Position numbers and translations under genes: made by a program. A DNA stretch of 64,000 bases, taken from contig NZ_CP109460.1 in assembly GCF_036227565.1 (NCBI RefSeq), positions 5,704,001 to 5,768,000 on the forward strand, given 5' to 3'. Shown here piece by piece: positions 43,062-50,460 of the stretch. The DNA is from Streptomyces sp. NBC_01454 (GTDB lineage: Bacteria > Actinomycetota > Actinomycetes > Streptomycetales > Streptomycetaceae). Numbering within the stretch: position 1 is the first letter of the stretch; each line of letters begins with the position of its first letter. Under the pieces are notes generated by a model. The model searched no databases, was not told the origin of the DNA, and saw only the letters and a list, made by a program, of their open reading frames with translations.

Positions 43062-43139
43062 AGTCGGCCCGCCCGGCCAGCCCAGCTCCACCCGTTCCGA
43101 GGCGGTGAAGGCCGTCCCCCGGTTGTGCAGGGCGTCAAG
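43062..43139 (-). pseudogene. Remnant resembling the start of a malic enzyme
   Basis: On the minus strand the frame reads LDALHNRGTAFTASERVELGW, close to the conserved N-terminal motif of malic enzymes (L-N-K-G-T-A-F-T-x-x-E-R-x-x-L-G-L). There is no start upstream and the similarity is lost after about 22 residues, so this is at most a fossil. It lies in the 316-bp spacer between the glycosidase and epimerase genes, in which I see no other gene. Confidence 0.3.
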
Positions 43140-43255
43140 CAGAAATCTCCGGATACCTTCGGGACATGGCGGCAGCTCCTCGGTGAGATCGACCCGTCCT
43201 CACCCTGCCCTGACGGTATGCGGCACGCCTGCCTGGAGTGCCGAACGGATGACCC

Positions 43256-44215
43256 CTACGAGCCCTCCCGGCGGGCCAGCCGCGCCCGCTCCTCCTCGGG
43301 TGTGAACCCCGCCGTCAGCGGCGGCTCACCGCGCGCCCGGTCCCAGGCCAGGACGTCGGCCGCGGTCACCTCCAGCGGGGTCGCCGGCAGCCCCGCCGCC
43401 CGCGCCCGGGCCGGGCTGCGCTGCTGGGTCGCCCAGTCGGCCCGCACCAGCGGGAAGAACGGCGGCAGACCGTCGTCCGGCACCCGTACGACCTCGACCC
43501 GGCTGCCGGCCACCCGGGCACAGGTCTCGATCAGCCCGCCGAGCGTGACCGGCTCGTCCGGCCCCACCGCGTGGAAGACCCCCGGACGGTCGTCGGCGAG
43601 CAGTTGCACGACGAGACGGGCCAGATCCCGGGAGTCGACGATCTGCACCGGCTGCCCGGGATCGGCGGGCAGCGCCACCCGCCCGCCGCGGGCGGCCCGG
43701 CGCACCCAGTACGTGAACGTGTCCGACGGGTCGTGCGGCCCGGCCACCTTCCCGGCCCGCACGAGCGTCGCCCGCGCGCCGTACCGCGCCCGCACATCGT
43801 CCTCACAGGCCACCTTGCATGGACCGTAGGTGGCCTCGGTCAGCTCCTCGGTGTCGCGCACGGGCGGGCGGCGCGGGGTGTCCTCGTCGGAGCCCGGCCC
43901 CACCCCCTCCCGCCGGTAGACCGCATGGCTGGAAAGGAACAGATACCGGCCGACCCGGTCGCCCAGTGCGTCCATCGCCTGCCCGACATGCCGCGGGACA
44001 TAGCCGCTGACGTCCACGACCGCGTCCCAACTGCCCCCGCTCAGCGCCGCGTAGTCACCGGTGTCCCGGTCACCGAGCAGCCGGTTCAGCTCCGGGAACA
44101 GCTCCACCCCGGTCCTGCCCCGGCCGAACAAGGTGACCTCGGCCCCGGTGCGCAGGGCGTCTTCCACGAGGGCGCGGCCCACGAACGACGTACCGCCAAG
44201 AACGAGAATGCGCAT
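43256..44215 (-). CDS. NAD-dependent epimerase/reductase (extended SDR)
   Basis: This 319-residue Rossmann protein has the extended-SDR dinucleotide motif GGTSFVG at residues 7-13. The catalytic Ser segment is YLFLSSHAVYRREG and the Tyr-x-x-x-Lys pair is TYGPCK. The substrate side includes TLVRAGKVAGPHDPSDTFTYWV and PVQIVDSRDLARLV, as in chloroplast-stem-loop-binding or isoflavone-reductase-like SDRs. The ATG at 44215 opens with MRILVLGGTSFVGRAL. It is a single gene with no pathway partners nearby; substrate unknown. Confidence 0.9.
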   Translation of the reverse strand: MRILVLGGTSFVGRALVEDALRTGAEVTLFGRGRTGVELFPELNRLLGDRDTGDYAALSGGSWDAVVDVSGYVPRHVGQAMDALGDRVGRYLFLSSHAVYRREGVGPGSDEDTPRRPPVRDTEELTEATYGPCKVACEDDVRARYGARATLVRAGKVAGPHDPSDTFTYWVRRAARGGRVALPADPGQPVQIVDSRDLARLVVQLLADDRPGVFHAVGPDEPVTLGGLIETCARVAGSRVEVVRVPDDGLPPFFPLVRADWATQQRSPARARAAGLPATPLEVTAADVLAWDRARGEPPLTAGFTPEEERARLARREGS

Positions 44216-44266
44216 GGTCGCCGACGCTATCGGCGGTGCCTGCGGAGCAACACCGGTTTTCGGCCG

Positions 44267-44374
44267 TCAGACCGCGAACTCCCCGTCCCTGACCGCCGAG
44301 ACGAACGAGGCCCAGCCGCCCGCCGGGAAGACCAGCGCCGGACCGTCGGGGTTCTTGGAGTCACGGATCTGACG
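44267..44374 (-). pseudogene. Beheaded DUF397 gene (C-terminal 35 residues only)
   Basis: The minus strand encodes RQIRDSKNPDGPALVFPAGGWASFVSAVRDGEFAV then stop, the unmistakable C-terminus of a DUF397 protein. A TGA codon precedes the first shown codon in frame, and no N-terminal half (the usual W-R-K-S-S-Y-S start) is present. DUF397 genes normally pair with an XRE-type regulator; neither a full copy nor the regulator is here, so the locus looks like a deletion scar. Confidence 0.75.
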
Positions 44375-44584
44375 TCACGACCGAAACGCTGTAGCGGATT
44401 CAAGTGCTCGGGTGGGGTCGTCTCGTCCAACGCTTTGACCTCATGTGAGGGGAGCGCGCGCCCAGGGCGCAGCAGGTCGCAGGCTTGAGTGCCACTGACT
44501 CAAGCACCCCGATTCTATTGCCCGTTGCGTTGTTCCAGTGACGATTTGACTACACCGGGAGTCCATCAGTAGGGAGTTGAGGAG

Positions 44585-44914
44585 ATGGCCGATCCTGTCG
44601 CGCGGCTGCTGCCGTGGTCGAGCCCGGACGGGAAGCCGTGCTTTCTGGTCAGTGACGGGGCCGGGTACGTGTCCCGGGTCGCCGACGCCGTCGAGGAGGA
44701 ACAGCTCGCCTCGGCCGTCGATCTCATCGACGAGGCGCGGTGCGTGCTCGCGGTGCGCGGGTGGACGTCCGGGGAGCTCCAGCTGCTGACCGTGGAGCTG
44801 ACCGAGGCGCTGGTGGAGGTGCACCGGGTCGCGGAGAGCCGGGGCATGCGCCTGCTCTTCCACGCCTGCCGCGACGATCAGTCGAGCCAGCGCGAGGCGA
44901 GCCCGGCGACGTAG
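44585..44914 (+). CDS. Conserved hypothetical protein, 109 residues
   Basis: This small soluble protein starts MADPVARLLPWSSPDGKPCFLVSDGAGYVSRVADAVEEEQL. A short strand region comes first, then a helix-rich middle (LQLLTVELTEALVEVHRVAESRGMRLLFHACRD). I do not recognise a domain. GGAG and GAGGAG precede the ATG at 44585. Its 3' end overlaps the convergent DUF1360 gene by 37 bp. It lies just beyond the DUF397 scar, in a patch of accessory genes. Confidence 0.7.
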   Translation: MADPVARLLPWSSPDGKPCFLVSDGAGYVSRVADAVEEEQLASAVDLIDEARCVLAVRGWTSGELQLLTVELTEALVEVHRVAESRGMRLLFHACRDDQSSQREASPAT

Positions 44915-45165
44915 GAGAGCGACAGGGCGGTGGTGGTGAGTTGCAGCGCGAGGCTGCCGCCGGCCCAGTGCGTGAGGGCGGTCATCGCGGCAGCCACCCA
45001 GATGCTCGTGCACCAGCTGCAGCTGACCAGGTACGAGGGTTTGGAGTCGTCGCCGAAGCGGTCGGCGATCCAGATGCGGAAGCCGGCGGCGAGGGTGTCC
45101 TTCGTGATGAACCGGGTGAGGCGGCAGGTGGCGCCGAGGGAAAGCAGAAACTCTGCGAGGTGCAT
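44878..45165 (-). CDS. DUF1360 membrane-associated protein, phage-like
   Basis: This 95-residue protein reads MHLAEFLLSLGATCRLTRFITKDTLAAGFRIWIADRFG and then CSWCTSIWVAAAMTALTHW, the DUF1360 pattern, with one or two hydrophobic helices and a C-x-x-C. DUF1360 proteins are frequent in actinophage genomes and Streptomyces; their function is unknown, and a membrane role is inferred from the helices. It is the last of three minus-strand genes, and its end overlaps the convergent 109-residue gene. Confidence 0.75.
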   Translation of the reverse strand: MHLAEFLLSLGATCRLTRFITKDTLAAGFRIWIADRFGDDSKPSYLVSCSWCTSIWVAAAMTALTHWAGGSLALQLTTTALSLSYVAGLASRWLD

Positions 45166-45215
45166 GGGGAGTCCGTCCTCTCACCGTGAGTTCCCCGGGA
45201 AGCCGGCCCGCCGGG

Positions 45216-45239
45216 CCACGGCGAAGTGGTTCGCCGTGG
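45216..45239 (-). terminator. Perfect 10-bp hairpin after the MGCNCGG gene
   Basis: CCACGGCGAA (45216-45225) pairs exactly with TTCGCCGTGG (45230-45239) around a GTGG loop. It lies between the MGCNCGG gene and the DUF1360 gene and may separate them. Confidence 0.55.
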
Positions 45240-45285
45240 CCGTGCGCGTGACCGGCGCGTTCCGCTCGCGTCGGGACGAAGGTGG

Positions 45286-45441
45286 TTACTGACCGATGGT
45301 GACGACGGTGCCGACGCCGCCCGCGCGCTGATTGGCGGCCTCGGCCTCCTGCCGGGTGGGGAACTGGCGGACGGTGCCGTCGGGCAGGAACAACTGGTAG
45401 ACGGTGATGCTCTGACGGTCTCCGCCGCAATTGCAGCCCAT
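45286..45441 (-). CDS. 51-residue MGCNCGG protein, phage-like
   Basis: The protein reads MGCNCGGDRQSITVYQL, then a segment LFLPDGTVRQFPTRQEAEAANQRAGG and a short end. The MGCNCGG start, followed by a two-strand W/Y-x-V-x-x-P-D-G-T unit, is a pattern well known among small actinophage structural-region proteins (DUF7196-like). The Cys pair could bind metal. AAAGGAG lies seven bases before the ATG at 45441; the longer open frame to 45489 has no ribosome binding site. Strong hairpins flank the gene. Confidence 0.7.
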   Translation of the reverse strand: MGCNCGGDRQSITVYQLFLPDGTVRQFPTRQEAEAANQRAGGVGTVVTIGQ

Positions 45442-45521
45442 GTCGCACTCCTTTTCGTGACGCTTGTGCGGTGGGTGTCGACAGCGCACCCACCGTTCTT
45501 CGGGCCTATCGTTGGGGCCCT

Positions 45522-45560
45522 ACAGCCGTCCCCCGTAGTTGCGTTACGGGGGACGGCTGT
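45522..45560 (-). terminator. Perfect 16-bp hairpin after the Ig-like repeat gene
   Basis: ACAGCCGTCCCCCGTA (45522-45537) pairs exactly with TACGGGGGACGGCTGT (45545-45560) around GTTGCGT. It is among the longest perfect stems in the window. It lies 92 bp past the Ig-like gene stop. A second stem (CGGTGGGTG/CACCCACCG, about 45470-45495) follows towards the next gene. Confidence 0.75.
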
Positions 45561-45651
45561 GGTGTCGGGCCGCTCAGCGACCCTGGGCCGGTGTCACCGG
45601 TTCAGGCGGGCGATGGCACGGTGTCGGCTGTGCCGCATGCGCGCCGGGGGG

Positions 45652-47361
45652 TCACAGGATGCAGGGCAGCAGGGTGCTGGTCGAGGACTGCGTCCCGCTG
45701 GTCGCGGTGTAGGTGACGAAGATGAGCTGCGCGAGGGTGAGGACCGCCGTGCAACTGGCGTTGCCGCTCGCGTCGGCCACGGCACTGCACGCCACGGGTC
45801 CGCCGGGACCGCCCAGGTGGAACGTGACCGTCGAACCCGGCGTCGCGCCACTCGCACTGAACGTGGCGTGGGCGGTCAGCGTCGCGAGGTCCAGCCGGTA
45901 GCAGGCCGGGTGCGCGTTGAGCCCGGCCACCGTGCCGACGTTCACGGTCGTGGTCGCGAAGACGCCGGTGCAGAGGCAGGTGCTGGTGCCGGCGATCACG
46001 GTGGCCGTGACGACGTTGGCTCCGGCGGGCAGGAGGTTGGTGGTCGCGGTGGCGGTGCCGGCGGCGGTGGTGACGCCGAGGCCGATGGGTCCGGCGGTGC
46101 TGGTGAACAGGACCGTTGCGCCGACGACCGGGGCGCCGCCGCAGGTGACGGTGGCGGTGAGGGTGACGGCCTGGCCGACGGCCGGGTTGGCGGGCGTCGA
46201 GGTCAGGGTGACCACGCAGCTCGGCGGCGCGGTGACGGTCACGGTCGTGGTCGCGTTGGTGCCGATGCAGGTGCAGGTGGTGCTGGCGGCGATCACGGTG
46301 GCCGTGACGACGTTGGCACCGATGGGCAGCAGGCTGGTGGTCGCGGTGGCGGTGCCGGCGGCGGTGGTGACGCCGAGGCCGATGGGTCCGGCGGTGCTGG
46401 TGAACAGGACTGTCGCGCCGACGACCGGGGCGCCGCCGCAGGTGACGGTGGCGGTGAGGGTGACCGGCTGGCCGGCGACCGGGTTGGCGGGCGAGGAGGT
46501 GAGCGTGACGACACAAAGGGTCGGCGCGGTGACGGTCACGGTCGTGTTGGCGAAGATGCCGATGCAGGTGCAGGTGGTGGTGGCGGCGACCACGGTGGCC
46601 GTGACGACGGTGGCGCCGGTGGGCAGCGCGCTGGTGGTCACGGTGGCGGTGCCGGCGGCAGTGGTGACGCCGACGCCCAGGGAGCCGGCAGTGGTGGCGA
46701 AGATGACCGTCGCGCCCGGTACGGCGACGCCGTTGCAGGTGACGGTGGCGGTGAGGGTGACCGGCTGGCCGGCGACCGGGGTGGCGGGCGACGAGGTCAG
46801 GGTGACGACACAGTTCGTCGGCGCGGCGACGGTCACGGTCGTGTTCGCGAAGATGCCGATGCAGACGCAGGTGGTGGTGGCGCCGATCACGGTGGCCGTG
46901 ACGACGGTGGGGCCGACGGGCAGCCCGCTGGTGGTCACGGTGGCGGTGCCGGCGGCGGAGGTGACGCCGGTGCCCAGGGAGCCGGCGGTGGTGGCGAAGA
47001 TGACCGTCGCGCCCGGTACGGCGACGCCGTCGCAGGTGACGGTGGCGGTGAGGGTGACGGGCTGGCCGGCGACCGGGGTGGCCGGCGACGAGGTCAGGGT
47101 AACCACACAGTTCGACGGGGCGGTGACGGTCAGCGTCGCGGAGGCGGCCCCACTGGTCTGACCGGCAGCGACCACCACACTCGTGGTGGTCGCCGTGAAC
47201 GTGACGGACGCGGCACCGGTGCCGTCGGCGGTCACTGACTGCGGCGTTGCCGCGTCGTAGGTGAAGGTGATCACCTCTCCCGCTGCGGCACCGGTGACCG
47301 CGGCTTGGAAGGTCGCCCCCGCCGCAAGAGAGGACGGTGTGAGGGTGAGGGTGAGTGCCAT
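45652..47361 (-). CDS. Ig-like (Big/invasin-type) tandem-repeat protein without signal peptide
   Basis: This 569-residue protein is almost wholly beta. An N-terminal Ig-like unit (residues 1-82, MALTLTLTPSSLAAG) is followed by four near-identical 99-residue repeats. Each starts xxCVVTLTSSPAxPVAGQPVTLTATVTC and contains TTCxCIG, so each has four Cys. A different C-terminal domain of about 95 residues ends PCIL. Repeats of this type form rigid rods in adhesins and phage tail or head decorations. No Sec or Tat signal and no cell-wall anchor is seen, which argues against a normal surface adhesin. The ATG at 47361 has AAAGGGG upstream. It lies beside DUF1360 and MGCNCGG genes. Confidence 0.8.
   Translation of the reverse strand: MALTLTLTPSSLAAGATFQAAVTGAAAGEVITFTYDAATPQSVTADGTGAASVTFTATTTSVVVAAGQTSGAASATLTVTAPSNCVVTLTSSPATPVAGQPVTLTATVTCDGVAVPGATVIFATTAGSLGTGVTSAAGTATVTTSGLPVGPTVVTATVIGATTTCVCIGIFANTTVTVAAPTNCVVTLTSSPATPVAGQPVTLTATVTCNGVAVPGATVIFATTAGSLGVGVTTAAGTATVTTSALPTGATVVTATVVAATTTCTCIGIFANTTVTVTAPTLCVVTLTSSPANPVAGQPVTLTATVTCGGAPVVGATVLFTSTAGPIGLGVTTAAGTATATTSLLPIGANVVTATVIAASTTCTCIGTNATTTVTVTAPPSCVVTLTSTPANPAVGQAVTLTATVTCGGAPVVGATVLFTSTAGPIGLGVTTAAGTATATTNLLPAGANVVTATVIAGTSTCLCTGVFATTTVNVGTVAGLNAHPACYRLDLATLTAHATFSASGATPGSTVTFHLGGPGGPVACSAVADASGNASCTAVLTLAQLIFVTYTATSGTQSSTSTLLPCIL
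45928..47115. repeat. Four 297-bp tandem DNA repeats within the Ig-like gene
   Basis: The repeats are evident in DNA: for example, GGTGACGGTGGCGGTGAGGGTGA recurs about every 297-300 bp near 46140, 46440, 46740 and 47037. The first two coding repeats resemble each other most (IFATTAGSLG), as do the last two (LFTSTAGPIG), suggesting a duplication of a duplication. Confidence 0.85.
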
Positions 47362-47749
47362 GTTGGACAGCCCCTTTCGAAGGCTCCACGAAGGAGGTGG
47401 GGGGCTGCTGCACGCCAGGGAAGGACTCTCTCCGCACGCGCTCACCTGCCGGGGGTGCCCTGAAGAACAGGACGGAATCGCCGCATGACGGCACTCGTCC
47501 CTGGTCCCCCGACAGGGGATGGGCACCCCACCGTCGGTAGCACCGATTGAAGTGACCGGCCTGACGGCGCACCACAGTTGGGGAGCGAATTAGCCTGATT
47601 GGCGCAGCGCGTTTCGGGGTGCGGTACCGGCCCCGGCCGCCTGTGACGGGCACCGGCGGGCGCCCGCCTGCTGGTGGGCGTCCTGCCCTCACGGACCCGG
47701 CGGCCGAATACCCCCGGGTCACGGCGCGCGTGGTCCCTAGGATCGCCAG
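47362..47749. other. 388-bp divergent promoter region between Ig-like and TSUP genes
   Basis: No gene is supported. The stretch 47540-47610 is less GC-rich and should carry promoters. A perfect palindrome GGCGGGC/GCCCGCC lies at 47655-47668, before the TSUP start. Confidence 0.45.
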
Positions 47750-48538
47750 GTGCCCGCTGACATATCGCTGTTCACACTGTCCCTGCTCGCGCTGGCCGCC
47801 CTCGCGGCGGGCTGGATCGATGCCGTGGTCGGCGGCGGCGGACTGCTGCTGCTCCCGGCCCTGCTGGTCGGCCTCCCGCACACGCCCGCCGCCTACGTCC
47901 TGGCCACCAACAAGTCCACCGCCATCGTCGGCACCTCCGCCGCCGCGATCACCTATGTCCGCAAGACCCCGATCGACGTCCCGACGGCGCTGCGGATCGG
48001 CCTGGCCGCGATGGCCGGTTCGCTGGGCGGGGCGTTCTTCGCGGCGGGCATCAACAGCGCGGTGCTACGGCCGTTGATCATGTGCGTGCTGCTGGCGGTG
48101 CTCGTGTTCGTGCTCGTCCGCCCCGGCTTCGGTACCGCCCCGGCGCCCTCGGGCCCGGTCACCGCCCGGCGCGTCCTGGCGGCCGTCCTCGTCGCGGGCC
48201 TGGGCATCGGCTTCTACGACGGCCTGATCGGGCCCGGTACCGGTGCGTTCCTGATCCTCGCGCTCGCCGCGCTGCTGCACATGGACCTGGTCACCGCCTC
48301 CGCCACCGCCAAGGTCGTCAACGTCTGCACCAACATCGGCGCGCTGACCATGTTCTCGATCCAGGGCACCGTGCTGTGGCAACTGGGCGGTCTGCTCGCG
48401 CTGTTCAACCTCGCCGGCGGAATGGCGGGCGCCCGGATGGCGCTCAAGCGCGGTGCGGGCTTCGTCCGCGGGGTCCTGGTGGTCGTGGTCGTCGCGCTGC
48501 TGTGCAAGCTCGCCTACGACCAGTGGCTGGCGGGCTGA
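47750..48538 (+). CDS. TauE/SafE (TSUP) family membrane permease
   Basis: This 262-residue polytopic membrane protein has about eight hydrophobic helices. The two family half-repeats are visible: AAGWIDAVVGGGGLLLLPALLVGLPHTPAAYVLATNKSTAIVGT and GIGFYDGLIGPGTGAFLILALAALLHMDLVTASATAKVVNVCTN. TSUP proteins move sulfite, sulfonates or sulfoacetate across the membrane, but many are unassigned. The GTG at 47750 opens VPADISLFTLSLLALAALAAG. No sulfur gene adjoins, so the substrate is unknown. Confidence 0.9.
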   Translation: MPADISLFTLSLLALAALAAGWIDAVVGGGGLLLLPALLVGLPHTPAAYVLATNKSTAIVGTSAAAITYVRKTPIDVPTALRIGLAAMAGSLGGAFFAAGINSAVLRPLIMCVLLAVLVFVLVRPGFGTAPAPSGPVTARRVLAAVLVAGLGIGFYDGLIGPGTGAFLILALAALLHMDLVTASATAKVVNVCTNIGALTMFSIQGTVLWQLGGLLALFNLAGGMAGARMALKRGAGFVRGVLVVVVVALLCKLAYDQWLAG

Positions 48539-48574
48539 CCGGTCACCGGCCGGCCCCGCCACGGCCCGCCCCGC

Positions 48575-49364
48575 TCAGAACCGGCAGTGGTAGAGCCGTG
48601 CCATGTCCCGTACCGCGGGCACCTTCGCCAGGGCGCGGACGCCCAGACGGTAGCGGGCCGGCATCTTCGCGATGCCCGGGAGCTCCAGGGCGCTCAGGTT
48701 CTCGACGATCTTCATCTTCGGGCTCCCAGTACAGCCGTGCGCCGGCCGCCACGACGACGTGGTTGATCCGCCGGCTGCGGATCGCGAACCGGCTGAAGGC
48801 GTCGAAGGCCAGCTCGCCGCGCGGGGTGTGCGCCATCAGCCGGCGCAGCAGCGCGCTGCCGTCCTCCTCGGTCAGATACATCAGCAGGCCCTCGGCCACG
48901 ATCATCGTCGGCCGGTCGGCCGGGATCCGCGCCATCCACTCCGGGTCGGTCACCGACGCGGCGATGGTCGTGTATCCCGCGCGCTCCGGAGAGAGCTCCC
49001 GCCGCAGCGCGATGACCTCGGGGTGGTCGATGTCGTACCACCGCACGCCCGGTCCCGGGTCGAGGCGGTGGACGCGGCTGTCGAGCCCGCAGCCCAGATG
49101 GACCACCGTGGCCTCCTCGTACCGGGGGAGGAAGCCCGCCGTCCACTCGTCCAACTGCCGGGCGCGCAGGGCGATTGCGGCGGCCTCGCCGGGGGTTATC
49201 CGCATCTTCGCGAAGTCGTGGTCGAGCCGCCGCACGGTATCGGCGGCCATGGGGTCACCCAGGATCGGGTCCTCGGCGCGGCTGTCGACCGCGCGACCGT
49301 AGAGCGTGGCGAGGAGGGTCTCCTTCTCGCCGGTCAGCTGCACCTTCGCACGCGGAGTGGTCAC
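48575..49364 (-). pseudogene. SAM-dependent methyltransferase (LCMT/PPM-like) with frameshift near the 3' end
   Basis: The main frame encodes a class I methyltransferase: TVVHLGCGLDSRVHRLDPG (SAM motif I), WYDIDHPEVIALRREL and MIVAEGLLMYL. After GARLYWEP the main frame turns into Arg/Pro/Gly junk ending at 48543. A frame shifted by one base reads PKMKIVENLSALELPGIAKMPARYRLGVRALAKVPAVRDMARLYHCRF and stops at 48575, clearly the true C-terminus. The break is at the GGG run 48720-48722. Relatives usually have a short acidic D-D-P segment at this point, so a small out-of-frame deletion is as likely as one extra base. Substrate unknown. Start GTG 49364; ATG-like codons up to 49385 are possible. Confidence 0.8.
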
Positions 49365-49380
49365 ACTCGCGAGAGTACAT

Positions 49381-49404
49381 AACATTCAGAAAAATGTGAA
49401 TATT
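49381..49404. promoter_or_regulatory. AT-rich inverted repeat and -10 box before the methyltransferase
   Basis: AACATTCA (49381-49388) and TGAATATT (49397-49404) form an 8-bp inverted repeat with one mismatch around GAAAAATG. On the minus strand TATGTA lies about 8 bases before the GTG at 49364, fitting a leaderless transcript. An AT-rich dyad is striking in this genome and suggests a repressor site. Confidence 0.5.
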
Positions 49405-49451
49405 CGGAACATGGGGGGAGAGGGGGAAGGTGGAAGGCCGGGCATCGGGGG

Positions 49452-49817
49452 CTACGTCCGGGCCGCGCCCACGGTCGCCTGCCGGTGCTCCCCGTCCGGT
49501 ATCTCCGTGACGGCCGTCAGCAGTACCGCCGCGTCGTCGAGGGCCATCAGGCCGTTCCGCTCGCGCGGGGTCATGGCGACCTGGCCGGCCGTCAGTTCCT
49601 GGCCGCCGCCGGACCACGTCACCCGGACCCGCCCGTGAAGTACCTGCAGGCTGGCGGCCGGAGGGGCGTTGTGCTCGTCCAGTACGGTGCCGGCGATCAG
49701 CGCGATCACGCTCTGCCGCAGCGGGCCGTCGTGCAGGAAGAGATGGCCGCTGCGCCCGTGGGCGGAGGCCCTGGCGTCGTCGAGCTGCTGACGGGCGAGT
49801 GCGCTGAGGTCGTCCAT
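49452..49817 (-). CDS. Small cupin-fold protein
   Basis: This 121-residue protein starts MDDLSALARQQLDDARASAHGRSGHLFLHDGPLRQSVIAL. The cupin core GTVLDEHNAPPAASLQVLHGRVRVTWSGGGQELTAGQVAMTPRERNGLMALDDAAVLLT shows the two motifs, although the first has only one His (EHNAPP) and the second keeps none, so a metal site is doubtful. A regulatory or storage-type cupin is likelier than an oxidase. ATG at 49817 with GAAAGG upstream. It is divergent from cutA. Confidence 0.85.
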   Translation of the reverse strand: MDDLSALARQQLDDARASAHGRSGHLFLHDGPLRQSVIALIAGTVLDEHNAPPAASLQVLHGRVRVTWSGGGQELTAGQVAMTPRERNGLMALDDAAVLLTAVTEIPDGEHRQATVGAART

Positions 49818-50093
49818 GATGCGGGCCTTTCGCGTGCGGACCGGCGGGCCGGGCTCCCCTTCCATCGTTGCCGGTGCACGAAGCCGCGCAACCGGGGAGT
49901 TCGCCCGCCGGGCCGGACCTCCGCGGCGGGAGCGGAGCGGCGTCCGGGTGCATACCCGCGCCGGGCGGGCCAAGTCACTTACGGGATGATCATGTCGGTC
50001 CGTACGATGCATTGCGGTCCAGCGCCATCGGACAGGTGTGCTTGTCCGATGCGGCCCCACCGTCCCGTCCCCCCACCGCGAAGGATGCGCAAC

Positions 50094-50459
50094 GTGGCCG
50101 ACCCGACTGCCCCGAACGACGTGCCCGACCCCACCGGGCGGCAGGCCCGGTTCCTGACCGTCATGACCACCATCGACAGCGAAGCCAAGGCCGGGCGACT
50201 GGCACGCGGCGCGATCGAGGGCAGGTTCGCCGCCTGCGCACAGATCGGCGCCCCGGTGACCTCGGTGTTCCGCTGGGACAACGCGGTCGAGACCAGCCAG
50301 GAGTGGCAGGTGCTCTTCAAGACGGCCGAAGCGCGCTACGAGGCGCTGGAGGCCTATCTCCTCGACGCACACGACTACGACACCCCCGAGATCATCGCCA
50401 CCCCCGTCACCCGCGGTGGCGCCGGGTATCTGTCCTGGGTCACCAAGGAGGTGAGCTGA
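50094..50459 (+). CDS. cutA: Divalent-cation tolerance protein CutA
   Basis: This 121-residue member of the trimeric CutA1 family starts VADPTAPNDVPDPTGRQARFLTVMTTIDS. The fold is ferredoxin-like, with RLARGAIEGRFAACAQIGAPVTSVFRWD, EEWQVLFKTAE-type strand (here SQEWQVLFKTAE) and the conserved AHDYDTPEIIATPV. Copper or divalent-metal tolerance is the historical role; the biochemical function remains uncertain. GTG at 50094 with GAAGGA upstream. It ends one base before the protease gene, whose ribosome binding site lies in its last codons. Confidence 0.9.
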   Translation: MADPTAPNDVPDPTGRQARFLTVMTTIDSEAKAGRLARGAIEGRFAACAQIGAPVTSVFRWDNAVETSQEWQVLFKTAEARYEALEAYLLDAHDYDTPEIIATPVTRGGAGYLSWVTKEVS

Positions 50460-50460
50460 C

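Noticed and set aside
44585..47361. Complete prophage
   Set aside because: No integrase, terminase, capsid, portal or attachment-site duplication is visible; only a few phage-like small genes are present.
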